58,355 nt of DNA. Source: Proteobacteria bacterium UBA7447. GTDB taxonomy: Bacteria; Pseudomonadota; Gammaproteobacteria; Arenicellales; UBA868. The DNA lies in assembly GCA_002477475.1 (NCBI GenBank), contig DLPX01000048.1, forward strand, positions 1-58,355, in the 5' to 3' direction. Positions 8,958-17,915 of this stretch are shown here, in pieces. The position numbers and the translations under genes are program-made. A model generated the notes under the pieces. The model saw only the letters and a program-made list of their open reading frames with translations, was not told where the DNA came from and did no database searches. Position 1 is the first letter of the stretch. Each line of letters opens with the position of its first letter.

Positions 8958-10016
8958 TTAAAGCCAACGTCCATCTTTTGAGTTTTTAATCGTGGTGTTC
9001 ACTATACCCAACAATTCATCAAAGTCGGGAGGTAAGTCGTATTCGACACATCGTGCCAGATCCTCTTCGAGTGTGCCCCACTGCAGCGCTTTGAGTAAGT
9101 CAGGATCTAACTCATCAAAAATTCGACGATCTCCCATCTGAACAATAGGATTGCAGTTAACTTGATTACTGATCACACTTTTGGCGATCGTAGGACTCAG
9201 GATCATTTCAAGAAATCCGATACTATCGGAATAAGATGGGGTATCCACTGGAACTGTATTTAACTCAACAAAACAGATACCCCCTCTGCCGCCTATCGGT
9301 CCTTTTTCTGGGGTAATGCAATAAATCTCGTGGAAACCCTCGCGGCGTAGATATCCGGAAGAAAACATGCCCGCTGACATAATCATACTTATTGATCTCT
9401 CGGTCAGTCGTGTATTGAGTTTTCTGCAGTCGTCTGAAATATATGCTGCATGATCAAACCACTGTTGCGCTTGGAACTCGAAACGTTGTTTATCTTCCTT
9501 GGAGAAAGAAGAAAATGGGTTTAATCCCAGCGATAGCGCAATATGGAATACGTTGAATTCCGGAAATACCAAAAGGCCGTACTTGGGTGCTGACTCGGGA
9601 ATCGCTAAAAGGCAAAATCCCTCATCCTGCGCAACGGTCTGGGAGATGAGCGTGGTATTAATAACGAAGTTAAACGGGCCAAAGCGCTGGGGGATGCCAA
9701 TCAGTTCACCCGCATCGCTGTACGCCCACTGACAAAGCGATTCTGTCCATGGAAGTATCGTCGCAGTCCACTCAGGCAGATCGCCGCGATCAAGGGCGTG
9801 AATTCGTTTTGCCGGAAAGAGTCTTTTGCGCGGAAATGGGTTGTTGATATTTAGTATCGACGGGTTTATCGCTTTCCCCAAAATCACCCTTGATGACGCC
9901 TCTGAGTCCGAGGTTAAGCTCTCGGATTCGACAAGTAATCCACGGGACTCAGCAAATTTCCCAAGAATCTCCCTTACCTCATACCCCTCCCAACAATAAA
10001 GCGAAAATTTATTCAT
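8958..10016 (-). CDS. PotD-like solute-binding protein homologue lacking a signal peptide
   Basis: A 352-residue protein resembling the family 1 extracellular binding proteins for spermidine/putrescine. It starts directly at the first strand of the mature fold (MNKFSLYCWEGYEVREI), as mature PotD does. The middle has an IGIPQRFGPFNFVINTTLI segment like the hinge region. The ATG at 10016 has no strong ribosome-binding site. Extending to a TTG at 10082 adds only polar residues and no hydrophobic core, so no Sec, Tat or lipoprotein export signal is visible. It probably acts in the cytoplasm. It is divergent from a soluble histidine kinase, so a sensing role is an attractive inference. Codon use is AT-rich compared with the 25-58 kb region. 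Confidence 0.72.
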   Translation of the reverse strand: MNKFSLYCWEGYEVREILGKFAESRGLLVESESLTSDSEASSRVILGKAINPSILNINNPFPRKRLFPAKRIHALDRGDLPEWTATILPWTESLCQWAYSDAGELIGIPQRFGPFNFVINTTLISQTVAQDEGFCLLAIPESAPKYGLLVFPEFNVFHIALSLGLNPFSSFSKEDKQRFEFQAQQWFDHAAYISDDCRKLNTRLTERSISMIMSAGMFSSGYLRREGFHEIYCITPEKGPIGGRGGICFVELNTVPVDTPSYSDSIGFLEMILSPTIAKSVISNQVNCNPIVQMGDRRIFDELDPDLLKALQWGTLEEDLARCVEYDLPPDFDELLGIVNTTIKNSKDGRWL

Positions 10017-10080
10017 CGTCGGGCTGTTATTAGCGATACAGGAGCCTTGGCACTTTGGGGGAGAGTTTGAGTTTCCAACC

Positions 10081-10097
10081 AACTCTATACTAGAGTT
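10081..10097. promoter_or_regulatory. 17-bp palindrome in the divergent kinase / binding-protein promoter
   Basis: AACTCTA-TAC-TAGAGTT is a perfect 7-bp inverted repeat with a 3-base centre, 64 and 56 bases from the two divergent starts. It contains TATACT, a good -10 element for the kinase side. On the other strand TATAGA can serve as a -10, with TTGATC 16 bases upstream. It is a candidate binding site for the response regulator encoded at 12132. Confidence 0.5.
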
Positions 10098-10153
10098 TTC
10101 CGGTGGATCAAATACAACTTACCGCCTCCACATTAGACCGCGGTATCTGAACT

Positions 10154-12139
10154 ATGCGCTCAACCGATAGTGAAATTGTCGGATATCTAAGAGTTGTCCA
10201 GATTCTGGACTCTCTTCCTGCGTTAGTGGGCTATGTGGATCTAGATCTTAGAATCGTGTACGCGAACAAGCTCATAGAGACGTGGTATCAGCGCCCATTA
10301 GATGAGCTTGTGGGTATGCAGCTGAAGACGTTATTTGCTGCAGAACACTACCAAACGGTCGAAGGGTTGCTTGGGCAGGTGCTCGCCGGGAAAGAAGTAA
10401 ACGAAGAGCGAGAGATCCAGTACCCTGATGGTGAGACTCGCCAAGTTAATCTAAATTACATTCCGGACAGTTCTAACGGGCAGGTTCTGGGTTACTTTTT
10501 TCTGGTTCAAGACGTCTCTGAACGAAATCGGGCGCAGGATGCGTTACGTGCCATCAACGCGGAACTCGATAGACGCATCTTAGATGCGACTGCCGAGTTA
10601 GGACATCGTAACCAGGAGTTGTCAAAAGAAAATCGGGCACGCGAAGAAAGCGAAGAGCGCTACCGTATTGTTTCCGAATTGATGTCCGATCTCATCTACG
10701 TTTATGACGTTGATGAAAACGGTGCGATGCGGCTTGTTTGGCATACAGGCCGTCTTAGTCAGGAATTTGGTCCCGGTATTGACGCCTCTGATTTCCGGTT
10801 CTGGCGACCAATCACACACGAAGATGATCTGCACATTCTAGACAGGCGAATCGAGACTCTCATGTCGAACAAGAGTTCGATAGACGAGTTTCGCGTTATT
10901 GATGCAAAGGGAAATGTTCGGTGGCTACGGATCTATGGTCGGCCCCAATTTGATCGCGCTCTCGACCGAGTGACTCGAATTATTGTTGCTGCTCAGGACA
11001 TTACTGAGGCACGCGAGGCTCAAGATGCGCTTGATCAACAACGAAAACGTCTACACCATGCTCTTGATTCGATGTCAGACGGGTTCATGCTGTTTGACGC
11101 CGAACATCGCTTGGTGGAGTTCAATCAGCAGGTGGTAGAGATGTTCCCTCAGTCCGGTCAGGCGATTGAGCAAGGGAAAACGTTTAGGGAAATTATCGCC
11201 ACGAGCGTCAACGCGGGTGAGGTCATCTCTGATGAGATCGAGCCTGAACGATGGATTGAAGAGAGGCTTGGCTCATTTCCCAACGTTGGCGAGGTTCACG
11301 ATATAGAACTATCTGGAGGTCGATGGATAAGATCTACGGATCGCGAAACAGCGGATGGCGGTGTGGTAAGCATCCGAACTGACATCACTGATGGTAAACG
11401 GTCGGAAGCACAGCGTCAGAAAAATGAAGCGGAACTCGCACACGTTTTACGCCGTGCTTCGATGGGAGAAATGGCATCAGCCCTTGCTCATGAACTGAGT
11501 CAGCCGTTGGCTGTAATCGTTAACTACGCAAATGGACTGCTTAGGCGTCTCGATACAGAGCAGCGCCCTCCTGCGGACCTGGGTACCGCTCTTGCTCAAA
11601 TCCGTGATGCGGGTGAAAGATCCAAAGACATAATTAGCCACGTGCGTGATTTCGTTTCTCGCAGGCAACCTCCCTCCCAAAAGGAATCGTTTCAAGATAT
11701 TGTCCAAGAAGTGTTTCAACTACTCCATAGCCTCATTAAACAACACAATGTTCGATCAGAACTTCGGTTTCCTGATGGAGGCGCGGACGTTCTCGTAAGC
11801 CGAATTGAAATTGAACAAGTCATGTTCAACCTTTTGAAAAATTCAATCGATTCTTTTGCTCTGTCGGGTACTAAACCACCTCTGATTCAAGTTCTTGTCC
11901 AACCGGTCAACGACCGCTTCTACGAGGTGTTAGTAAAAGACAATGGACCTGGTATAGATGGCTCCATAATCGATGATATATTCAAACCGTACGTCACTAA
12001 CAAGCTGACTGGACTGGGCATGGGTTTGTCTATCAGCCAAACAATCATTGAGGGCCACGGGGGTCGTCTGCACCTGGTCGACACCGATGAACCGGGGTGC
12101 TGCTTTCGATTCACCTTATTACGCTTCCAGCATGACTGA
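10154..12139 (+). CDS. Soluble three-PAS sensor histidine kinase
   Basis: A 661-residue kinase. PAS 1 covers about residues 12-130, a coiled coil (AELDRRILDATAELGHRNQE) about 135-165, PAS 2 about 168-290 and PAS 3 about 298-415. HisKA follows with phospho-acceptor His446 (ALAHELSQPLAV). The HATPase domain has an N box with Asn563 (FNLLKNSIDS), G1 DNGPG (596-600) and G2 GLGMGLS (620-626). The H box and domain order resemble FixL/TodS-like kinases. No membrane segment is seen, so the signal is cytoplasmic. The ligand is unknown; PAS 2 has a W-R-P-x-T-H-x-D block of the PAS_3 type. It overlaps the response regulator gene by 8 bases. Confidence 0.92.
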   Translation: MRSTDSEIVGYLRVVQILDSLPALVGYVDLDLRIVYANKLIETWYQRPLDELVGMQLKTLFAAEHYQTVEGLLGQVLAGKEVNEEREIQYPDGETRQVNLNYIPDSSNGQVLGYFFLVQDVSERNRAQDALRAINAELDRRILDATAELGHRNQELSKENRAREESEERYRIVSELMSDLIYVYDVDENGAMRLVWHTGRLSQEFGPGIDASDFRFWRPITHEDDLHILDRRIETLMSNKSSIDEFRVIDAKGNVRWLRIYGRPQFDRALDRVTRIIVAAQDITEAREAQDALDQQRKRLHHALDSMSDGFMLFDAEHRLVEFNQQVVEMFPQSGQAIEQGKTFREIIATSVNAGEVISDEIEPERWIEERLGSFPNVGEVHDIELSGGRWIRSTDRETADGGVVSIRTDITDGKRSEAQRQKNEAELAHVLRRASMGEMASALAHELSQPLAVIVNYANGLLRRLDTEQRPPADLGTALAQIRDAGERSKDIISHVRDFVSRRQPPSQKESFQDIVQEVFQLLHSLIKQHNVRSELRFPDGGADVLVSRIEIEQVMFNLLKNSIDSFALSGTKPPLIQVLVQPVNDRFYEVLVKDNGPGIDGSIIDDIFKPYVTNKLTGLGMGLSISQTIIEGHGGRLHLVDTDEPGCCFRFTLLRFQHD

Positions 12140-12743
12140 CTCACCGTCCTGTGTTCACATCATTGATGACGATGACTCGGTTCGAGCATCAACAAGGTTT
12201 TTGGTCGAATCGGTTGACCTTGTCGGAATCGAGTATGCGTCTGCCGATGCTTTTTTAGAGGCCTACTCCGACAGAGGTCCTGGCTGCATTATCCTGGATC
12301 TGCGAATGCCCGGACTAAGTGGGCTAGAAGCTCTGGATGTAATGAGACAGCGGTCTATCCTAGAGCCAATCATCATTATCACGGGGCACGGAGATGTGCC
12401 GGTTGCGGTTCGAGCGCTTAAACAAGGGGTTTTTGATTTTCTGGAAAAACCCTGTAACGACAACATCTTAATTGAAACAATTAATCAAGCCATTAATTTT
12501 GACCTATCGGAACGAGAGGCCAGGGAGAAACGTCAATCCATTCATACCGCCCTGCAGCTGCTGACTCCTCGTGAAGAGGAAGTGCTTAATCTTCTAGTCA
12601 GCGGCAAATCCAACAAGCAGGTGGCGGAACACTTTTCGCTCTCCTCCAAAACTATCGAACGTCACAGATCCAGCGTTATGCGTAAACTCGATGCCTCCTC
12701 TTTCGCACAGCTTGTTCGAATAGCTGCGTTGAGAGTCGAGTAG
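12132..12743 (+). CDS. FixJ/NarL-type response regulator
   Basis: A 203-residue two-domain regulator. The receiver has acidic Asp12-Asp14, phospho-acceptor Asp56 (ILDLRMPG), Thr84 (ITGHGD) and Lys106 (EKPC). The C-terminal LuxR-type helix-turn-helix (about 141-203) begins LLTPREEEVLNLLVSGKSNK. Phosphorylation by the overlapping kinase should switch on DNA binding. The ATG at 12132 is inside the kinase gene and gives the usual receiver start. Likely targets are the divergent promoter at 10.1 kb and the Rieske/ABC genes downstream (inference). Confidence 0.93.
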   Translation: MTDSPSCVHIIDDDDSVRASTRFLVESVDLVGIEYASADAFLEAYSDRGPGCIILDLRMPGLSGLEALDVMRQRSILEPIIIITGHGDVPVAVRALKQGVFDFLEKPCNDNILIETINQAINFDLSEREAREKRQSIHTALQLLTPREEEVLNLLVSGKSNKQVAEHFSLSSKTIERHRSSVMRKLDASSFAQLVRIAALRVE

Positions 12744-12784
12744 GCACTGGCGCTGCCTTAAGCGTTCTCGACAGACAATTCCGT

Positions 12785-13693
12785 GTGAAACTTGCCTCTA
12801 TCTTTTCGCTAGCGCTTTACCTTCTCCTATTACTGGGAACAATTCGTGGCGGCGCCACCAGCCTCGCTAAATTTGTAACGATCAACGATGTTCCCGCAAT
12901 CAGCTACGCCATGTGGCAGGCATTAATAGCCGCACTTATCTTGCTTGCTGCTGGCTTCTTGAAGACCCGACGTTTCCCTTCATTCAGACAAGCTGGTATT
13001 CATTATTTATTTTGTGGCACGGTCGGCGCATCCGTGCCAAACGTGCTTTTTTTTATTGCTATAGAAAATATTAACGCGGGCGCAATGGCGGTGATCTTAA
13101 CGCTGGGTCCGATCTTCACGTACGCTCTGCTCCTGGGTCTTAGCAGAGAAACAATTGAGTCGCGGCGCCTTATTGGGCTTGCTTTTGGTTTTTTCGGAGG
13201 AAGCATAATCGCCCTTAGCGGCAACGAGTCAACCACTTCATTTAACAGTTTTTATTTGATCGCTCTACTTTGCCCAATTCTTTATGCCAGCATGAGCGTT
13301 TATGTAAGTTGTCGCATATCTTCGCCAGAGCATCCATTGCTGATGGCCGGCGCGACGCAACTTGTATCCTTCGCAGTCCTCTTGCCCGTGGGCCTCGCCA
13401 CACAGCAGGTTCATCTTCTATGGGTTACCCCAGATCTTACCGATGGTCTCATCGTGCTCCATGGAATAATCGGCGCAACTGCCTACGCTTTGCTTTTTAA
13501 GATAATTGATCTCGCAGGGCCCGTTTTTTACAGCTTCAGCAGTTACATCATCGCGATTACTGGCGTAATCTGGGGAATGCTACTCTTTGGCGAACAACTG
13601 ACGCTGGCATTCATCGTCGCGACACTTGCGATCTTCTCTGGCCTCTACCTTGTAAATACGACGCAACAATCTGTCAAAAGTGCTCGCCGCTAA
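12785..13693 (+). CDS. EamA/DMT-family transporter
   Basis: A 302-residue integral membrane protein with about ten hydrophobic segments in two tandem EamA repeats, typical of drug/metabolite transporters (RhaT/YdcZ group). Members usually export amino acids, metabolites or drugs. The start is GTG at 12785 (GTGAAACTTGCC), 41 bases after the regulator, so it may be part of the kinase-regulator transcript. Its TAA stop overlaps the TAG stop of the convergent SDR gene by 4 bases. AT content is high, with 37 of 60 A/T at 13201-13260. Substrate unknown. Confidence 0.85.
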   Translation: MKLASIFSLALYLLLLLGTIRGGATSLAKFVTINDVPAISYAMWQALIAALILLAAGFLKTRRFPSFRQAGIHYLFCGTVGASVPNVLFFIAIENINAGAMAVILTLGPIFTYALLLGLSRETIESRRLIGLAFGFFGGSIIALSGNESTTSFNSFYLIALLCPILYASMSVYVSCRISSPEHPLLMAGATQLVSFAVLLPVGLATQQVHLLWVTPDLTDGLIVLHGIIGATAYALLFKIIDLAGPVFYSFSSYIIAITGVIWGMLLFGEQLTLAFIVATLAIFSGLYLVNTTQQSVKSARR

Positions 13694-14415
13694 AAAAGGG
13701 GCGCACTGGCAATACTTGAACCACCATCAATATGGAATATCTGGCCCGTGATGTAGTGCGCCTCGGGGGATATAAGAAAACTGGCGACATTCGCGATGTC
13801 TGCGGGGGTTGCAAATCGCCCGAGGGGGATCCGATTCAGCTTCTGCTGTCGAATATCACTACCCACAGGATTATTCTGAAGAAAAAACTCTGTATCCACT
13901 GGCCCAGGTGCGATCGTGTTAACGGTAACGCCAAATTCTGCCAGCTCCAGTGCCCAGGTTCTCGAAACACTCGCCAAAGCCGCTTTTGCACCACCATAAG
14001 CGGTTCGGGTCGGAGCTCCAAGAATAAGTTCGGTCGAGATGTTGATGATTCTGCCCTGCCTAAATTTCTTCATTGCCCCACTGCAATATTTTGCGCAGAG
14101 AATCGCAGAGACTAGGTTAGTTTCGATAACTCGATCCAAAGTCTCGGAAGTAATATCTTGGAGCAATTCTGGACCTGCTAGACCAACGTTGTTGATCAGA
14201 TTCACCACCGGCTTTTCTTTACTGAGCCACTTAAGAAAGCCTGTCAATGCTTCCCGGTCAGCAACATCCACTTCATAAAACTCTCCCGGAAACTCTTCAC
14301 TGGGCAGTTTTCTGGCAAGACCGATAACGTTGAATCCGGCACGGGCTAATCGCTCAGCGCAGGCCCGCCCGATACCCTTACTGGCTCCTGTCACCAGCGT
14401 AAATTGATCATTCAT
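13690..14415 (-). CDS. Short-chain dehydrogenase/reductase
   Basis: A 241-residue classical SDR. The cofactor motif TGASKGIG lies at 9-16, the NNVG version of NNAG at 75-78, the catalytic Ser near 127 (INIST) and Tyr140-x3-Lys144 (YGGAK). It ends with the ITGQIFHIDGG block typical of FabG-like enzymes. It oxidises or reduces an alcohol/ketone with NAD(P). It is followed upstream by a 2-hydroxyacid dehydrogenase, 12 bases away on the same strand, so the two form an operon that may act on successive intermediates. Substrate cannot be read. Confidence 0.9.
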   Translation of the reverse strand: MNDQFTLVTGASKGIGRACAERLARAGFNVIGLARKLPSEEFPGEFYEVDVADREALTGFLKWLSKEKPVVNLINNVGLAGPELLQDITSETLDRVIETNLVSAILCAKYCSGAMKKFRQGRIINISTELILGAPTRTAYGGAKAALASVSRTWALELAEFGVTVNTIAPGPVDTEFFLQNNPVGSDIRQQKLNRIPLGRFATPADIANVASFLISPEAHYITGQIFHIDGGSSIASAPLF

Positions 14416-14427
14416 GATCGGAATCTC

Positions 14428-15417
14428 TCATCGTGTTTTTGGACCCATGTTTATCTGGTTTCTCGGTGAGCGACCAGCCAGAATATCCAGAAGATTATCT
14501 CTCACGTTTTTGGCGACCGCTTCCTGAATATCTTTTTCTCCAAATCCGGCCACATGAGGCGTCAGCAGAACATTCGACAATGATCGTAACGGGTGCTGGA
14601 GCGACAGTGGTTCATTTTCAAATACATCGAGTCCAGCGCCACTGAGTTTCCCATTGACTAGAACTCGATAAAGGGCTTCTTCATCCAAAACACCGCCTCG
14701 CGAAACATTTATCAGAATCGCACTCTTTTTCATCAAATCAAACTGAGCTTTTGAAATGAGGTGATGTGTTTGAGGGTTAAGTGGAACTGAAAGAACAATC
14801 ACGTCGGCGTGAGGTATGAGAACGTCAAGATCCGCCATTTTATAGACGCTGATGCCATCAACATTTCGTTCTGTTGAGGCGACTCCTGTTACCTGAGCGC
14901 CAAGATTTTTCACGCTTATCCCTATCTTAGAGCCAATTCGGCCATACCCTACAACTAAAACGTTGAGATCCTTAATCCTATGAAGTCGCGGAATGATCTC
15001 TTCGCGAGACCATTGACTCGTCTGAACTGTCCGAATGCTGACATTCATCCCTCGACTAAATGTCAGGAGCATTGCGAGTGCATGCTCTGCAACGGTATCT
15101 GTCCATAAATGACCGCTTGAAGAAAGATAAAGACTATCGGGAATTTTTACGGCATCGAGTGGGTCAGAGCCCGCGGTGACCAAATGAATCCACTCCAACG
15201 GATTTTTCTTAATCCAATCTGCTATTGACGAGGAGAACTGGCTCGCATAAACCACCAGGCCCTGACATTCATGGTCACTCCCAATGCCTTCGGAACGCGA
15301 GGAGAGATCAATAATCTCAACTTGAGACATCGTAGCCAATTCCTGTCGAATAGCGCTGAAACCAATAGAAACCGCACAAGCAACACGAAAGGTTGATGAA
15401 TCACTTCTAACTGGCAT
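14428..15417 (-). CDS. D-isomer-specific 2-hydroxyacid dehydrogenase
   Basis: A protein of about 329 residues. The NAD motif GYGRIG lies at about 157-162, with catalytic Arg240 (NVSRGGVLDE), Glu269 (DVFENEP) and His288 (LTPHVAG). The ATG at 15417 is preferred because AGAGGTGG lies just upstream; a GTG at 15429 would add four residues. It is divergent from the second Rieske oxygenase and only distantly similar to the dehydrogenase at 2534. Both clusters thus pair a Rieske oxygenase with this family. Confidence 0.88.
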   Translation of the reverse strand: MPVRSDSSTFRVACAVSIGFSAIRQELATMSQVEIIDLSSRSEGIGSDHECQGLVVYASQFSSSIADWIKKNPLEWIHLVTAGSDPLDAVKIPDSLYLSSSGHLWTDTVAEHALAMLLTFSRGMNVSIRTVQTSQWSREEIIPRLHRIKDLNVLVVGYGRIGSKIGISVKNLGAQVTGVASTERNVDGISVYKMADLDVLIPHADVIVLSVPLNPQTHHLISKAQFDLMKKSAILINVSRGGVLDEEALYRVLVNGKLSGAGLDVFENEPLSLQHPLRSLSNVLLTPHVAGFGEKDIQEAVAKNVRDNLLDILAGRSPRNQINMGPKTR

Positions 15418-15630
15418 TTCAATCGCCACCTCTGGCTACTGCGAATTTTACGAATTACCACATTTTTCGTAATGGGTGGATGTCCTACATCAAATCGGGT
15501 TTCCACCAATCGACTTCCCGACCTGGCAGGTAGTTAATTAACGTCAGGTAACTAGTCCCCTTACGATCATAAGCATCATCGTTGATTCTTATTCGAACTC
15601 AAAACAAGACTTCTCACGAGGACCCTCTCA
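15418..15630. promoter_or_regulatory. Divergent control region with a GTTAATTAAC palindrome
   Basis: This 213-base gap separates the minus-strand dehydrogenase from the plus-strand Rieske gene, so it must hold both promoters. A perfect 10-bp palindrome, GTTAATTAAC, lies at 15533-15542, flanked by two CAGGTA copies. AGGA about 10 bases before the TTG at 15631 can serve as a ribosome-binding site. No convincing -35/-10 pair was identified. Confidence 0.35.
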
Positions 15631-17031
15631 TTGTCAAACGATTTACCACAAAGCGCCTACCTCAAGGAAACGAGAAGTTATAAAAATAATGTTCAAGTCA
15701 CCTTCGGTGGATACCACAAAGCAAAGCGGCCTATCGAAGATAACGAACTTACGCACGTAGGTCCGGGGACCCCTTGCGGAGAGTATTTTCGTCGGTTCTG
15801 GATACCGGTTGCACTCGCGAGCGAGCTCAGCGATGTGCCTCTTCGTATCCGCATCCTCGGGGAAGATCTTGTTGTGTTTCGTAACAAACAGGGGGCGCTA
15901 GGCCTCTTGCATCTCCACTGCAGTCACCGCAATGCTTCTCTCGAATTTGGTGTGATCGAGGAACAAGGTCTCAGATGTTGCTACCACGGCTGGCTCTATG
16001 ATGTTGATGGCACCATTCTCGAAACACCGGCACAGGATTCGAAACTAAGCGAGAAGATATGTCACGGGGCTTATCCCGTCGTTGAATATCTTGGCCTAAT
16101 TTTTGCCTACATGGGACCTCCTGACGAACAACCTGATTTCCCTAAGTGGGACACAACGATGTTGCCGGACGTCGAAATGGTGCCTTACTCGATTCATTAT
16201 CCCTGCAACTGGCTTCAAATTTGCGAAAACACCATGGATCCCTGGCACACCGTATTTCTGCATGCGCGCGTGACTGATATCCATTTCGGGGATACCTGGG
16301 GTATTGCTCCGGTAACCCAGTTTTATGAAAAACCCCACAAGATTTATGCAACGCTCACCTATCGCATTGAGGACAAAATCTGGGTCCGGTCTCAGGAAAC
16401 TATCTCTCCTTCGTTTAGCCAAGTGGGAGCGTGGTGGGAGACAGGTCGCGAAGAGAAGTACTTTAAGCGAGCCAGTATCACGAAGTGGACGATCCCACAC
16501 GACAACGAAGACTGCATGATTATCGCGTGGCGAAGCTTTGGGCCCGGCATCGACCCTGAGGGCCAAGGTGATCGATCTATGGTTGGGAAAAATTCAGTGG
16601 ATTTCCCGGGTCAAACAGGACAAGAACCGTACGAATATCGGCAAAGGCATCCCAACGACTACGAGGCACAGGTATCCCAGGGCTCGATCAATGCCCACGC
16701 CGCAGAAAACTTGGGCTCTACCGATAAAGGCGTGGCTTATCTGAGACGCAAGTTAAGACGCGCGATTCGGGCCATTCAAGCCGGTGAGCGTCTCCCTGAG
16801 GCAGAAAGGATGGGTGAGGAATTTCTTACCCACACTCAAGATACTGTGTTGCCCATACCGATTCACCCTTCCGATGATGAGCAACTGCTAAAGGATGTCA
16901 CGGACGCTGTCATGGAAATCGTATTTGAGGGTGACACCCTGGGCGGTGATGAACGGGCATCGTTTATCGAGTCAAAACTGAGAACTCTCAAGAACGACGC
17001 ACGCTTTACAGCACATTGTGGCGACACTTGA
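15631..17031 (+). CDS. Rieske non-haem iron oxygenase, alpha subunit (phthalate dioxygenase-like)
   Basis: A 466-residue oxygenase with Rieske ligands Cys97/His99 (LHCSHRNAS) and Cys116/His119 (CCYHGW), and an iron site near ENTMDPWHTVFLH (Asp203, His206, His211). It starts at TTG (TTGTCAAACGAT), with AGGA upstream. It shares the GTPxGE-x2-RR-x-W block and overall layout with the enzyme at 1197. It is followed after 29 bases by a PotBC-type permease, so the imported solute is probably its substrate or a precursor (inference). No electron-transfer partner is encoded nearby. Confidence 0.88.
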   Translation: MSNDLPQSAYLKETRSYKNNVQVTFGGYHKAKRPIEDNELTHVGPGTPCGEYFRRFWIPVALASELSDVPLRIRILGEDLVVFRNKQGALGLLHLHCSHRNASLEFGVIEEQGLRCCYHGWLYDVDGTILETPAQDSKLSEKICHGAYPVVEYLGLIFAYMGPPDEQPDFPKWDTTMLPDVEMVPYSIHYPCNWLQICENTMDPWHTVFLHARVTDIHFGDTWGIAPVTQFYEKPHKIYATLTYRIEDKIWVRSQETISPSFSQVGAWWETGREEKYFKRASITKWTIPHDNEDCMIIAWRSFGPGIDPEGQGDRSMVGKNSVDFPGQTGQEPYEYRQRHPNDYEAQVSQGSINAHAAENLGSTDKGVAYLRRKLRRAIRAIQAGERLPEAERMGEEFLTHTQDTVLPIPIHPSDDEQLLKDVTDAVMEIVFEGDTLGGDERASFIESKLRTLKNDARFTAHCGDT

Positions 17032-17060
17032 ATTAACACAAATTCACTAGTCTGACGATC

Positions 17061-17915
17061 ATGAAAACACGCTGGGAATACGTACTGCTGCCAAGTTTTC
17101 TGATCGTGGGATTGCTGATCGTTGCCAGTCAGTATGTTTTTCTGAAAGGCAGTTTCTTTAAAGATCTAGGTTTGGGGAGAATTAGCGACACCGCAAGCAT
17201 GGTCAATTACCTTCGATTCTTCACAGACTCCTTCTACCTGCACACCCTCTGGGTAACGGTAAAGACATCAGGGCTGGCCGCTCTTTTTACGCTGACACTC
17301 GGATTTCCGGTAGCGTACCTGATAGCGCGTATGCAATCTAAATGGTCGATGATTCTGCTTGCAGGAATCGTTGTCGCCACGTTTGTCACGATCGTAATCA
17401 AGGTGTTTGGTCTGATCATCATATTTTCAGCAGATGGCTTAGTTAACCAGGCGCTGATGGGGCTGGGGATCGTCGACACACCCTACACAATTATTGGAAA
17501 TCAAACTGGTGTGGTTGTTGGCTTGATGCACTTTACGTTGGGCTTCGGAGTGCTACTTCTCTATAGCGTTATTCAGACGATTCCGAGATCCCTTGAGGAC
17601 GCGGCCCAAATTCACGGGGCCAGTCGATGGCGCATGCATCTCCGTGTGCTGTTTCCGTTGAGCCTGCCAGGTGTCACCGTTGGCGTCCTCATGATTTTCA
17701 ACATGTGCATGGGGGCATTTACGTCCGCCGCACTATTGGGTGGCGGTAGAGTCTTTACCCTACCGGTCCTCATCCAGCGAACAGTAATGATGGAGATTAA
17801 ATACTCCATGGCCGGCACCTTAGCCGCCGTGTTGCTTGTGACTGTGTTGCTGATCAACCTCCTGTCGATCTATCTTATTCGACGACTTCGGTCGGCGAGA
17901 CTGGTAATTGCATGA
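17061..17915 (+). CDS. ABC transporter permease, PotB/PotH type
   Basis: A 284-residue inner-membrane permease with six hydrophobic segments. The cytoplasmic EAA loop that docks the ATPase appears as LEDAAQIHGASRWRMHLRV. It belongs to the polyamine/iron/phosphonate class of binding-protein-dependent importers. Its stop overlaps the next permease start (ATGA), so the two permease subunits are coupled and should form a heterodimer. Confidence 0.9.
   Translation: MKTRWEYVLLPSFLIVGLLIVASQYVFLKGSFFKDLGLGRISDTASMVNYLRFFTDSFYLHTLWVTVKTSGLAALFTLTLGFPVAYLIARMQSKWSMILLAGIVVATFVTIVIKVFGLIIIFSADGLVNQALMGLGIVDTPYTIIGNQTGVVVGLMHFTLGFGVLLLYSVIQTIPRSLEDAAQIHGASRWRMHLRVLFPLSLPGVTVGVLMIFNMCMGAFTSAALLGGGRVFTLPVLIQRTVMMEIKYSMAGTLAAVLLVTVLLINLLSIYLIRRLRSARLVIA

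Noticed and set aside
10017..10082. TTG start that would lengthen the solute-binding-like protein
   Set aside because: The added 22 residues are polar, with no hydrophobic core, so they do not make a signal peptide; the ATG at 10016 begins the conserved fold.
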